From NCBI GenBank assembly GCA_020216575.1, contig JAIUYC010000282.1:1-6079 (forward strand): DNA of 6,079 nt, read 5' to 3'. Origin of the DNA: Coleofasciculus sp. S288 (lineage in GTDB: Bacteria; Cyanobacteriota; Cyanobacteriia; Cyanobacteriales; Coleofasciculaceae). This document shows, one piece after another, positions 1-5,775 of this stretch (positions within the stretch are counted from its first letter, which is position 1; every line of letters starts with the position of its first letter). Under the pieces are notes generated by a model. It made no database searches. It was given only the letters and a program-made list of their open reading frames with translations, and was not told where the DNA came from. The position numbers and the translations under genes were made by a program.

Positions 1-1
1 T

Positions 2-1471
2 CCTTTGTTTTTTTGTCTAACCTTGAGTTATTCTCAAACCTCCCAACCCAAGCCAACTCCTGAAAATCAGACCCCAACTGAACGTAACAACCCGCAGGAA
101 ACTCACCTTAACCGCACTCGTGCTAGCTTGCGGCAAGCCCTATCCTGGTATTCCAACTTGGGCCGCCACAAGAACCATCCCCCAGATGTCGCACTACAGG
201 CGGCGCTGCAAAATGAGTTGGAGGTTTTGAAATCTGCTCTTAACAAGCTAGACCAAAGCGTGATTCGCATTGCCGCCTTTGGTTTGGTTAGTCGAGGTAA
301 ATCAGCCGTAGTCAATGCCTTGCTGGGACAGAAAGTTTTGCAAACTGGCCCCCTGCACGGTGTCACCCAATGGCCCAGATCAGTACGCTGGACACCTAAC
401 AGCGAGTCTAAAGTGCAGGTGGAGTTAATTGATACCCCCGGATTGGATGAAATTCAGGGAGAGGTAAGGGCGAAGATGGCGCGGGAGGTTGCGGCACAAG
501 CAGATTTAATTTTGTTTATCGTCGCAGGTGACATCACGCGCACCGAGTATCAGGCACTGTGCGAACTGCGGCAGGCTCAAAAGCCTATCATCTTGGTATT
601 TAACAAAATTGACCTCTATCCGGAAAAAGACCGCCAGGCAATTTACCGTCAGTTGCAACAACTCGGCACGGGAAGCCCCAAGGATCGGCGTCTCCAGACG
701 ATGCTGTCAACTGATGAAATTGTCATGGTGGCGGCAGAACCCGCTCCTCTAGAAGTGCGAGTTGAGTGGACTGACGGGCGGGTAACGTATGAATGGGAGA
801 CGCCGCCGCCTCAGATTGACGAGTTGAAGCAGAAGATTTTAAAGATTCTTAACCAGGAAGGGCGATCGCTCCTCTCCCTAAATGCCCTGTTTCAAGCCCA
901 AAATGCGGAGCGTTCCATCGCTCAAAAAACCCTTGAATTGCGTAAAACCGAAGCAGAAGACTTAATTTGGCGATTTACTAAGTATAAGGCTCTGGCAGTC
1001 GCTCTCAATCCGATCGGTGTTTTAGATGTCTTGGGAGGCACGGTTGCTGACTTAGCGCTGATTCGCTCTCTATCTCGACTGTACGGTCTACCCATGACTA
1101 GCTACGAAGCTGGAAAGCTTTGGAAGAAGATTGTACTAAGTTCTGGCGGTTTATTGCTGGGCGAACTGGGTAGTAGTGTTCTTTTTGGGTTGGGGAAGAG
1201 TGCCTCTGCCGTTGCCACTGGTGTTGATGCCTCCGGTGGGCTGACGGCATTTGCCGGAGCTGCGATCGCCCAAGCGGGTATTGCGGCTTACGGCGCTTAT
1301 ACAGTTGGTCATGCCGCACAATTTTATCTCGAACAAGGTTGCACTTGGGGATCGCTTGGACCGAGTACAGTCATTCAAGACATTCTCAATCAGGTCGAGC
1401 CAAACACAATTCTCCACCGCCTGCGTCAGGAGTTAGAACAACAGCTAAAGCGCGAATTTAGTAATAGGTGA
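2..1471 (+). CDS. DUF697-containing GTPase, 5' end probably outside the window
   Basis: A P-loop GTPase of the Era/dynamin-like class with a C-terminal DUF697 domain, probably membrane-associated; its cellular role is unknown. Residues are counted from the TTG at base 5. G1 is GLVSRGKS (93-100), G3 is DTPG (143-146) and G4 is NKID (200-203). A Thr near 121 may be G2. No standard G5 SAK is visible; VAAEPAP near 242 is the nearest candidate. DUF697 begins near 320 with the family's NPIG...D...LSRLYGLPMT pattern (335-365). A glycine/alanine-rich hydrophobic stretch (375-440) then looks able to pack against or into a membrane. The first 35 residues are low-complexity and rich in Pro, Gln, Thr and Asn. 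The frame is open to the left edge and has no ATG before residue 158, inside the G domain, so the true start is either upstream or a TTG at base 5 or 23. It is convergent with the next gene. Family call is firm; function is not. Confidence 0.9.
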   Translation, partial: PLFFCLTLSYSQTSQPKPTPENQTPTERNNPQETHLNRTRASLRQALSWYSNLGRHKNHPPDVALQAALQNELEVLKSALNKLDQSVIRIAAFGLVSRGKSAVVNALLGQKVLQTGPLHGVTQWPRSVRWTPNSESKVQVELIDTPGLDEIQGEVRAKMAREVAAQADLILFIVAGDITRTEYQALCELRQAQKPIILVFNKIDLYPEKDRQAIYRQLQQLGTGSPKDRRLQTMLSTDEIVMVAAEPAPLEVRVEWTDGRVTYEWETPPPQIDELKQKILKILNQEGRSLLSLNALFQAQNAERSIAQKTLELRKTEAEDLIWRFTKYKALAVALNPIGVLDVLGGTVADLALIRSLSRLYGLPMTSYEAGKLWKKIVLSSGGLLLGELGSSVLFGLGKSASAVATGVDASGGLTAFAGAAIAQAGIAAYGAYTVGHAAQFYLEQGCTWGSLGPSTVIQDILNQVEPNTILHRLRQELEQQLKREFSNR

Positions 1472-1506
1472 GTGAGTGAGTGGTGTTGTTGATATTACGG
1501 CTGGTA
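1472..1506. other. Short convergent gap
   Basis: Only 35 bases separate the stop codons of the GTPase gene and the ATPase-GGDEF gene, which face each other. The gap opens with a tetranucleotide run, GTGAGTGAGTGAGTG, at 1468-1482 and shows no GC-rich hairpin with a T-run. Transcripts from the two sides therefore probably overlap at their 3' ends (inference). Confidence 0.6.
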
Positions 1507-3447
1507 TTATAAGCTGCCTAGGCTGACACGATCGCGCCCTAGCCGTTTCGCCTTATAGAGGGCGTCCTCCGCCACATCAACTAGCTTCTCCAACGAGGTT
1601 TGAGCGCTAGGCACTGTACTGGCAACCCCTAAGCTAACCGTCAGAACTTCATCGGGAAATCCACCGACTCCAGGATACTCAAGGGCGATCGCTAAAGCTT
1701 TGATACTTTCTCGAATCGTTTCTGCAATGTCCATCGCTGTATTGGTATCCGTTTGAGGCAAAAGCACAGCAAATTCTTCACCCCCATAGCGAGCTACTAC
1801 AGCAGCCTGATGTTTAACTTCGCTACGGATAGTGCTGGCAACTTGCTGCAAACAGATATCTCCAGCAGGCTCCCCATAAGCTTCGTTGTAAAACCTGAAA
1901 TAGTCAATGTCGCACATGATTAAAGATAGCGGTAGACCTTCTCTAAGAAGCTGTTGCCACTGGATTTCTAGATATTGATTGAAGTATCGCTGATTGGGGA
2001 GCTGAGTAAGTTGATCAATGTTGCGCAACGGCTGAACGTCTTGTTGTTCTTGCTCCGGTTGACTCAAGCGAGCATCAAACACATGTTCATCTCCTAGCTG
2101 GTTGCGAAAATAGAGACGATACAACTCGCAACTTGGCTTGGCTTGATTGCCATCGAGTTCGACTAACCCCATGCTTTCTAACTTGTAGGCGGCGATCGCT
2201 TCTAATTGCACGCTCTCATCGGCATTAACAACCTGTTGCATTGCTGATACTAATTGGGTATCCTCTCGTAAAAGCGTCAAATGACTCCGCAAATGTCCGC
2301 TATACATCCCAGCCGGTGTAGGTGCAGCTTGCAATAACTCCTCTAGTGTCATATTTCCCCGACATAGGTGATAAAGCGCAACATTCACTAGATAGGGATG
2401 TCCCCCCACCATTGCCATTAATTTCTGCATTTCGCTCTCATCAGTCCAATCTAGTCCGTAGCGCCTTGCCAACTCCTGCACCTGAGAGCTGGTAAACTGT
2501 GTCAGCTTAATCGATAGCCCAACATTAAAGGGAGATTGATTGAGCTTAAGAGGAATAGATATTTCTGTCGCATGAACCACCACCAACCGGAGTTTTTGCC
2601 AAATCTCAACTGCCCGTGTCTGTTCGTGCCAGAATCGCAGCATCGGCAGAAACTCTTGGGCAATGCTGGGATACTCAAAAATCTGATGGAGTTCATTTAA
2701 AGCCAAGACTAAGGGAGAGTCAATTTGTTCTAGCAAATACCCCTCAAAATAGATTTTGCAGTTCACTTTGCTACCCATATCCTCATCCCAAAACTCATCT
2801 AGCCTGGGATTTAGGTTCAACTGCCTGCTGACGTTGACACAGAACCAGCGCAGAAATTTATCGAGGGAGGCAAAAATGGTTTCGTCGGCTTCCTGAAAGT
2901 CCAAAGTGACGGTTTTGTATCCCAAAACTCTTGAGTGAGCAACAATCCGGTTGAGTAGTGAGCTTTTCCCCATCTTCCTGGGAGCTTTGATGCGGATAAC
3001 ACATCCCGGTTGGCTAATTTCTGTGTAAGCGAGTTCTTCAATGGGGGGGCGATAAATGTATAGGGCTGAATGTAGCGGCACAGGACCACTGGGAAATTCC
3101 AACACCACCTGCGGCAGTGAATCTGTAAAATTATTGTTTGCTACCGTATAGGTCTGGTACTCCGGCTGTAATTTGCCATGCTGCTCACTGATTTGGTTTG
3201 GCTGGTATCGGGCAAGGAGTAAATGCAGATTTTTCTTCGTCACCCTTTCTCCTAGTGCCTGTGAGAGTTCGTGCCATAGTCGGGAGCCAATTTCTTTGAT
3301 ATGAGGGATACCGTAAGCCGAATCCTGTGCCATCTCGCCATAAGTCTGCCCGAACCATGACTGGCGCAGGACTAATCGCTCCACAGGGCTGAGTTTCCTA
3401 GAGAGCAGAACTGTTTCTACAGCTTCCAGAGCTTCATCAACATTCAT
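1507..3447 (-). CDS. vMAP-M0-like / AAA_35 ATPase / GGDEF fusion protein
   Basis: A 646-residue cytoplasmic signalling protein with no membrane segment. Residues are counted from the ATG at 3447. Residues 1-80 are helical and resemble the vMAP-M0 domain (YGEMA, then SRLWHELSQALGERVTKKN). Residues 120-450 match the AAA-like family AAA_35, with Walker A APRKMGKS (155-162), the family landmarks DKFLRWFC, YFEGYLL and MVGGHPYL, and a Walker B region reading LVLALNEL. The Walker B Asp is Asn251. Residues 478-645 form a GGDEF domain with metal-site Asp513 and Asp515 and an intact GGEEF at 555-559, so diguanylate cyclase activity is expected. The inhibitory RxxD site is replaced by HQAA (546-549). 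A TTG at 3483 would add 12 residues; the ATG is preferred because family members usually begin at this point, though neither start has a good ribosome site. It is divergent from the caspase-like gene. The activating signal is unknown. Confidence 0.93.
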   Translation of the reverse strand: MNVDEALEAVETVLLSRKLSPVERLVLRQSWFGQTYGEMAQDSAYGIPHIKEIGSRLWHELSQALGERVTKKNLHLLLARYQPNQISEQHGKLQPEYQTYTVANNNFTDSLPQVVLEFPSGPVPLHSALYIYRPPIEELAYTEISQPGCVIRIKAPRKMGKSSLLNRIVAHSRVLGYKTVTLDFQEADETIFASLDKFLRWFCVNVSRQLNLNPRLDEFWDEDMGSKVNCKIYFEGYLLEQIDSPLVLALNELHQIFEYPSIAQEFLPMLRFWHEQTRAVEIWQKLRLVVVHATEISIPLKLNQSPFNVGLSIKLTQFTSSQVQELARRYGLDWTDESEMQKLMAMVGGHPYLVNVALYHLCRGNMTLEELLQAAPTPAGMYSGHLRSHLTLLREDTQLVSAMQQVVNADESVQLEAIAAYKLESMGLVELDGNQAKPSCELYRLYFRNQLGDEHVFDARLSQPEQEQQDVQPLRNIDQLTQLPNQRYFNQYLEIQWQQLLREGLPLSLIMCDIDYFRFYNEAYGEPAGDICLQQVASTIRSEVKHQAAVVARYGGEEFAVLLPQTDTNTAMDIAETIRESIKALAIALEYPGVGGFPDEVLTVSLGVASTVPSAQTSLEKLVDVAEDALYKAKRLGRDRVSLGSL

Positions 3448-3510
3448 GCATTGATTGAGTGAGTTGGCAAGGGAGTCTTTCAAGAATTTTATCTTGAACT
3501 GAGCTTTTTT

Positions 3511-3552
3511 TTACCCGATTTTTTCGACTTTTACTACTCCAAGTCTAAACAA
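3511..3552 (-). CDS. Possible 13-codon leader ORF (TTG start)
   Basis: On the minus strand a full AAGGAGG Shine-Dalgarno sequence (3563-3557) stands 4 bases before a TTG at 3552-3550. The TTG opens a short frame, MFRLGVVKVEKIG, ending in TAA. It lies 64 bases before the ATG of the ATPase-GGDEF gene. The perfect ribosome site has no other start codon nearby to serve, which is why it is listed. Against it, this stretch of the minus strand is purine-rich, so such a motif can arise by chance, and the start is TTG. It could be a leader peptide whose translation affects the gene downstream. Confidence 0.2.
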   Translation of the reverse strand: MFRLGVVKVEKIG

Positions 3553-3583
3553 GTCTCCTCCTTAAACCTAATTTTTCTCCTGT

Positions 3584-3619
3584 CTATTTTAAAAATTTAG
3601 CTACTTTTGCTACTTTCAT
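3584..3619 (-). CDS. Possible 11-residue cationic micro-ORF
   Basis: On the minus strand GGGGGAG, 5 bases before an ATG at 3619, gives a well-placed ribosome site. The frame reads MKVAKVAKFLK and ends in TAG. The peptide has four Lys spaced among Val, Ala, Phe and Leu, so as a helix it would be amphipathic and positively charged. It precedes the 13-codon ORF and the ATPase-GGDEF gene on the same strand. It could be a regulatory leader peptide, a small bioactive peptide, or chance in an A-rich stretch. I do not recognise it as a known family. Confidence 0.25.
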   Translation of the reverse strand: MKVAKVAKFLK

Positions 3620-3670
3620 TTTTGCTCCCCCTTAAACAGGGATGATACCTCGGAGAGTAGTTTTTCCGTC

Positions 3671-3698
3671 TTGACTCTCAAAGTAAACTTTACATAGA
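3671..3698 (+). promoter_or_regulatory. Candidate promoter for the caspase-like gene
   Basis: TTGACT at 3671-3676 matches five of six bases of a sigma-70 -35 box. At usual spacing only weak -10 candidates follow: CATAGA at 3693-3698, or TACATA at 3691-3696 with short spacing. Between the boxes lies the dyad GTAAA-C-TTTAC at 3683-3693, a possible operator. If real, transcription would start near 3705 and give a leader of about 400 bases. A second AT-rich -10-like site, TTTAAT at 3847-3852, lacks a good -35 box. Confidence 0.25.
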
Positions 3699-3705
3699 AA
3701 GTGTA

Positions 3706-3759
3706 CCAACTTTTTAACGAAAGCAAATCCAAACCCTATCCCGCTGTTTTAAAAGTTGG
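3706..3759 (+). repeat. 9-bp inverted repeat at the leader's 5' end
   Basis: CCAACTTTT at 3706-3714 is the exact reverse complement of AAAAGTTGG at 3751-3759. Two further A-T pairs are possible after one bulged T. The loop is about 36 bases. It would be the first structure in a transcript starting near 3705, or a protein-binding dyad in the DNA. Confidence 0.45.
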
Positions 3760-3775
3760 AGTTAGGAATCCGAGA

Positions 3776-3805
3776 GAAGAGTTCAAAAATACAGTTAAAC
3801 TCTTC
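3776..3805 (+). repeat. 8-bp stem-loop in the leader
   Basis: GAAGAGTT at 3776-3783 pairs perfectly with AACTCTTC at 3798-3805 across a 14-base A-rich loop. No T-run follows, so it does not look like an intrinsic terminator. Confidence 0.45.
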
Positions 3806-3877
3806 AGGCGGAATAGTTAGGCCTGTATTGGTATCCTTGATAACCATTTAATTTTTGCTAAAGCGGTTGTCGATTCT

Positions 3878-3895
3878 AAGAAGTTGCTGCTTCTT
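3878..3895 (+). repeat. 6-bp stem-loop in the leader
   Basis: AAGAAG (3878-3883) and CTTCTT (3890-3895) pair around the loop TTGCTG. Weak flanking pairs, GAT at 3872-3874 with ATC at 3897-3899, could lengthen the helix. Confidence 0.35.
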
Positions 3896-3972
3896 TATCA
3901 ACACGCTGAAGCAGGCAACTGGAGACAAGGTAGGGGAAACCATTAGCCTCAGTACCATTGGTGAGTCTACAA

Positions 3973-4066
3973 CTCCAGGATATAAGGCTGGCAAACTGAA
4001 CCACCATAGCTTGGCTCTCCCCCTGCTTTCTCTGCATAAGTATTGCTGAGTGGGATATATCTGGAG
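3973..4066 (+). promoter_or_regulatory. Long-range stem enclosing a Shine-Dalgarno-like GGAGG
   Basis: CTCCAGGATATA at 3973-3984 pairs with TATATCTGGAG at 4056-4066, giving 11 bp with one bulged G. The right arm overlaps GGAGG at 4063-4067. That GGAGG is 41 bases before the chosen ATG and 17 before an in-frame TTG at 4085. The left arm's CTCCAG can pair equally well with CTGGAG at 3919-3924, so two mutually exclusive helices can be drawn, as in switch-type leaders. Regulation is inferred only from this. Confidence 0.35.
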
Positions 4067-4098
4067 GATAAACGGTAAACTATTTTGCCAACTTCCCC

Positions 4099-4103
4099 GA
4101 AGG
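4099..4103 (+). promoter_or_regulatory. Ribosome site supporting the ATG at 4109
   Basis: GAAGG sits 5 bases before ATG 4109. It is a modest Shine-Dalgarno match, but together with the ATG and a twin-arginine motif starting five residues in, it favours this start over the in-frame TTG at 4085. Confidence 0.5.
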
Positions 4104-4108
4104 TAAAC

Positions 4109-5326
4109 ATGTCCCCTATCTCTCGTCGCCATTTCCTCCAATTTGCTGGCTCGACTCTGGCAACCTTAGGATTAAACCAGCTAAATTTTCAACGACAGGC
4201 GGAGCATTATGGCAAGGTTCTGGCACAAAGTACTCCGCGCAAACTTGCCCTACTCGTCGGTGTTAATCAGTATTCATCTGAGCCTTTATACGGATGCGTG
4301 AATGATGTGGAATTGCAGCGTCATCTCCTCATCCACCGCTTTGGTTTTAAGAAGGAGGATATCCTTACCCTGACGGATAAACAAGCAACTCGCCAAGGCA
4401 TTTTAGAGGCATTTGAAGACCATTTAATTAACCAAGCCAAGCCCGGAGATGTGGTAGTCTATCACTACTCTGGGCATGGTTCCCAAGTTTTCGATCCAGA
4501 TCCAATTGTTGTGCAGCAAGGTAACCAGAGTAGCGGATTAAACGGTACGTTTGTCCCGGTTGATGGTGAGTTACCCGATGGATACCCAGAACAAGGCGGT
4601 GTCGTAAAAGATATCATGGGACACACATTGTTCCTGCTGATGTCAGCGTTGCCCACTGAAAATGTCACCGTGGTTTTAGATAGCTGTTACTCTGGCGGTG
4701 CGACGAGGAAAGAATTTCGAGTGCGATCGCGTGATGGTGGCAGAAATGTACAGATTTCTCCTCTGGAAAAAGAGTATCAGGAAAAGTGGCTATCACGTCT
4801 GAATTGGTCTCGTGAGAAATTTGTCGAGGCGTATCGCAGGGGAGTTGCCAAGGGCGTTGTCTTGGCAGCAACCAACCCCAATCAACTGGCCGTCGATGCG
4901 CGTCTGAATGGGTTTGATGCGGGGGCGTTTACGTATCTGTTGACGCACTATCTTTGGCAGCAAGCGGGTACACCGGAAACTGCGATCGCTTATGCTGTTG
5001 GACATATACCTGAGGTGTTTGAACAAACTCCCCAATATGAGGTGAGAGTTGGTAGTGGGTATGAGAAGCAACCGCTTTATTTCATCAACACCCCCAGTTC
5101 AGCAGCCGATGCTGTCGTTACAGACGTGAATGGGAATCAAGCAAAATTGTGGTTAGGTGGGGCAGATTTGGGAACCATTGACAATGGTACGGGGTTTAAT
5201 GCGATCGATGGTTCCGGACGAGTGACGCTGCACTCTCGCGATGGTTTAGTGGGAATCGCGACAGTACAGGGAGGTGTTGAACCGGGAACACTGTTGAAGG
5301 TGGAAGGAATCACTACAGGAATTTGA
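4109..5326 (+). CDS. Caspase-like (peptidase C14) protein with Tat signal
   Basis: A caspase-fold cysteine protease of the cyanobacterial metacaspase-like group, 405 residues from ATG 4109. The N-terminus MSPISRRHFLQFAG is a twin-arginine signal (Arg6, Arg7), followed by a modest hydrophobic stretch to about residue 25, so export as a folded protein is expected. The peptidase domain starts near residue 44 (RKLALLVGVNQY). The catalytic His123 lies in YSGHGS and the catalytic Cys193 in LDSCYSGG; both are intact, so activity is likely. The domain ends near 285. The tail (about 325-405) carries the AKLWLGGADLG and RDGLVGIA segments that follow the peptidase in relatives. It stops just after PGTLLKVEGI, where longer relatives I recall continue into another domain. 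The substrate is unknown; caspase-like proteins of this type usually cleave after basic residues. The gene is divergent from the ATPase-GGDEF gene behind a long structured leader. Confidence 0.93.
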   Translation: MSPISRRHFLQFAGSTLATLGLNQLNFQRQAEHYGKVLAQSTPRKLALLVGVNQYSSEPLYGCVNDVELQRHLLIHRFGFKKEDILTLTDKQATRQGILEAFEDHLINQAKPGDVVVYHYSGHGSQVFDPDPIVVQQGNQSSGLNGTFVPVDGELPDGYPEQGGVVKDIMGHTLFLLMSALPTENVTVVLDSCYSGGATRKEFRVRSRDGGRNVQISPLEKEYQEKWLSRLNWSREKFVEAYRRGVAKGVVLAATNPNQLAVDARLNGFDAGAFTYLLTHYLWQQAGTPETAIAYAVGHIPEVFEQTPQYEVRVGSGYEKQPLYFINTPSSAADAVVTDVNGNQAKLWLGGADLGTIDNGTGFNAIDGSGRVTLHSRDGLVGIATVQGGVEPGTLLKVEGITTGI

Positions 5327-5371
5327 AAGTCTGGATTCCGAATGTCTTTGTAATGATGAATTTGGCTGTTC

Positions 5372-5404
5372 AGATCCCCGACTTCTTGAAGAAGTCGGGG
5401 ATCT
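5372..5404. repeat. 33-base near-perfect palindrome
   Basis: Sixteen bases, AGATCCCCGACTTCTT (5372-5387), are followed after a single G by their exact reverse complement (5389-5404). It lies 46 bases after the caspase-like stop codon. Perfect palindromes around CCCCGACTTCTT are, from memory, widely dispersed in cyanobacterial genomes. As RNA it would be a very stable hairpin and could protect or end the upstream transcript, but no T-run follows. Confidence 0.8.
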
Positions 5405-5434
5405 AGATCGGAAGTTAATTGATTGGTGTTGGCT

Positions 5435-5493
5435 GTAGGGGCGGGTTTTCCGATCGCTTTTGCAGTCAACAGATAAATAGACTAAACCCGCCC
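5435..5493. repeat. Inverted-repeat element, copy 1 (degenerate right end)
   Basis: The left end GTAGGGGCGGGTTT (5435-5448) faces AAACCCGCCC (5484-5493), 10 bp of matching terminal inverted repeat. The outer four bases of the right end are not conserved. It contains no ORF. Its right end can also pair with the left end of copy 2 (5503-5512) to make a strong GC hairpin with a 9-base loop, followed by TATATA. Confidence 0.65.
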
Positions 5494-5498
5494 TGGCC

Positions 5499-5562
5499 GT
5501 AGGGGCGGGTTTATATAGATTGTCTGCGGGATGAAGAATTTCCTGGTCAAACCCGCCCCTAC
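5499..5562. repeat. Inverted-repeat element, copy 2
   Basis: GTAGGGGCGGGTTT at 5499-5512 and its exact reverse complement at 5549-5562 bound a 64-base element. The left ends of both copies share the context GGC-(T/C)-GTAGGGGCGGGTTT. The interiors of the two copies differ. It is non-coding and of the MITE or palindromic-repeat type; no clear target duplication is visible. Confidence 0.75.
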
Positions 5563-5580
5563 AAGAATTTGCAACATCAT

Positions 5581-5732
5581 TCACATCTTGCACCAAGCCC
5601 TCAGAATGGAATTCTGGGGCTAAACAAACGAAGTCCGCCTGCGCGGACTCAACATTTTGCTATGGTTTGAACCCGCATAGGCGGGTTTTGTTTGTGTAGC
5701 CGCGATTTCCAATCGCCTGGTGCAAGATGTGA
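5581..5732. mobile_element. 152-base multi-hairpin MITE-like element
   Basis: Perfect 15-bp terminal inverted repeats, TCACATCTTGCACCA (5581-5595) and its complement (5718-5732), enclose ordered helices. One stem pairs 5596-5607 with 5611-5621 (one bulge). An inner stem pairs 5618-5629 with 5690-5701 (11 of 12). Inside it are two 7-bp hairpins, 5632-5649 and 5670-5687. A 6-bp hairpin follows at 5702-5716. The whole could fold into a branched cruciform. There is no ORF, so any movement would need a transposase from elsewhere. No clear target duplication is seen. The GTAGCCGCGATTTC portion resembles repeats I recall from other cyanobacteria. Confidence 0.75.
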
Positions 5733-5775
5733 GCCATAAAGTAGCGTTGGCAACTCCCAGAGTCTCAAGAGCCAG

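Larger units (their letters stand above)
3700..4108 (+). promoter_or_regulatory. Long, hairpin-rich leader region before the caspase-like gene
   Basis: About 400 bases without a convincing gene on either strand. It holds several separate perfect or near-perfect stems: 3706-3714 with 3751-3759, 3776-3783 with 3798-3805, 3878-3883 with 3890-3895, and 3973-3984 with 4056-4066. GAAGCAGG (3907-3914) can also pair with CCTGCTTT (4022-4029) if one G-U pair is allowed. The small hairpin CAG-GCAA-CTG (3912-3921) ends a GCAA tetraloop. This density suggests a structured 5' untranslated RNA or a small RNA. I cannot match it confidently to a known riboswitch class. No folding calculation was made. Confidence 0.35.

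Noticed and set aside
3448..3483. TTG at 3483 as the start of the ATPase-GGDEF gene
   Set aside because: It adds 12 residues with no family resemblance and has no ribosome site; the ATG at 3447 fits the usual domain start better. It is not excluded.
3481..3512. Intrinsic terminator formed by a 5-bp dyad and an eight-T run on the plus strand
   Set aside because: The dyad is weak and separated from the T-run by eight bases, and no plus-strand gene ends there.
3903..4020. Possible c-di-AMP (ydaO-type) riboswitch before the caspase-like gene
   Set aside because: CGCTGAA, a GCAA-looped hairpin, GGGGAAACC and GGTGAGTC appear in the expected order, but the conserved CAGCTAACC region and the closing P1 strand are not recognisable. 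A covariance-model search would settle it.
3855..4049. 64-codon open frame on the plus strand and an overlapping 97-codon frame on the minus strand
   Set aside because: The plus frame has a TTG start, neither shows a clear ribosome site or recognisable motif, and both overlap the hairpin-rich leader.
5137..5596. Minus-strand frames of 110 and 116 codons
   Set aside because: They run across the 3' end of the caspase-like gene and non-coding repeats, and have no recognisable domain.
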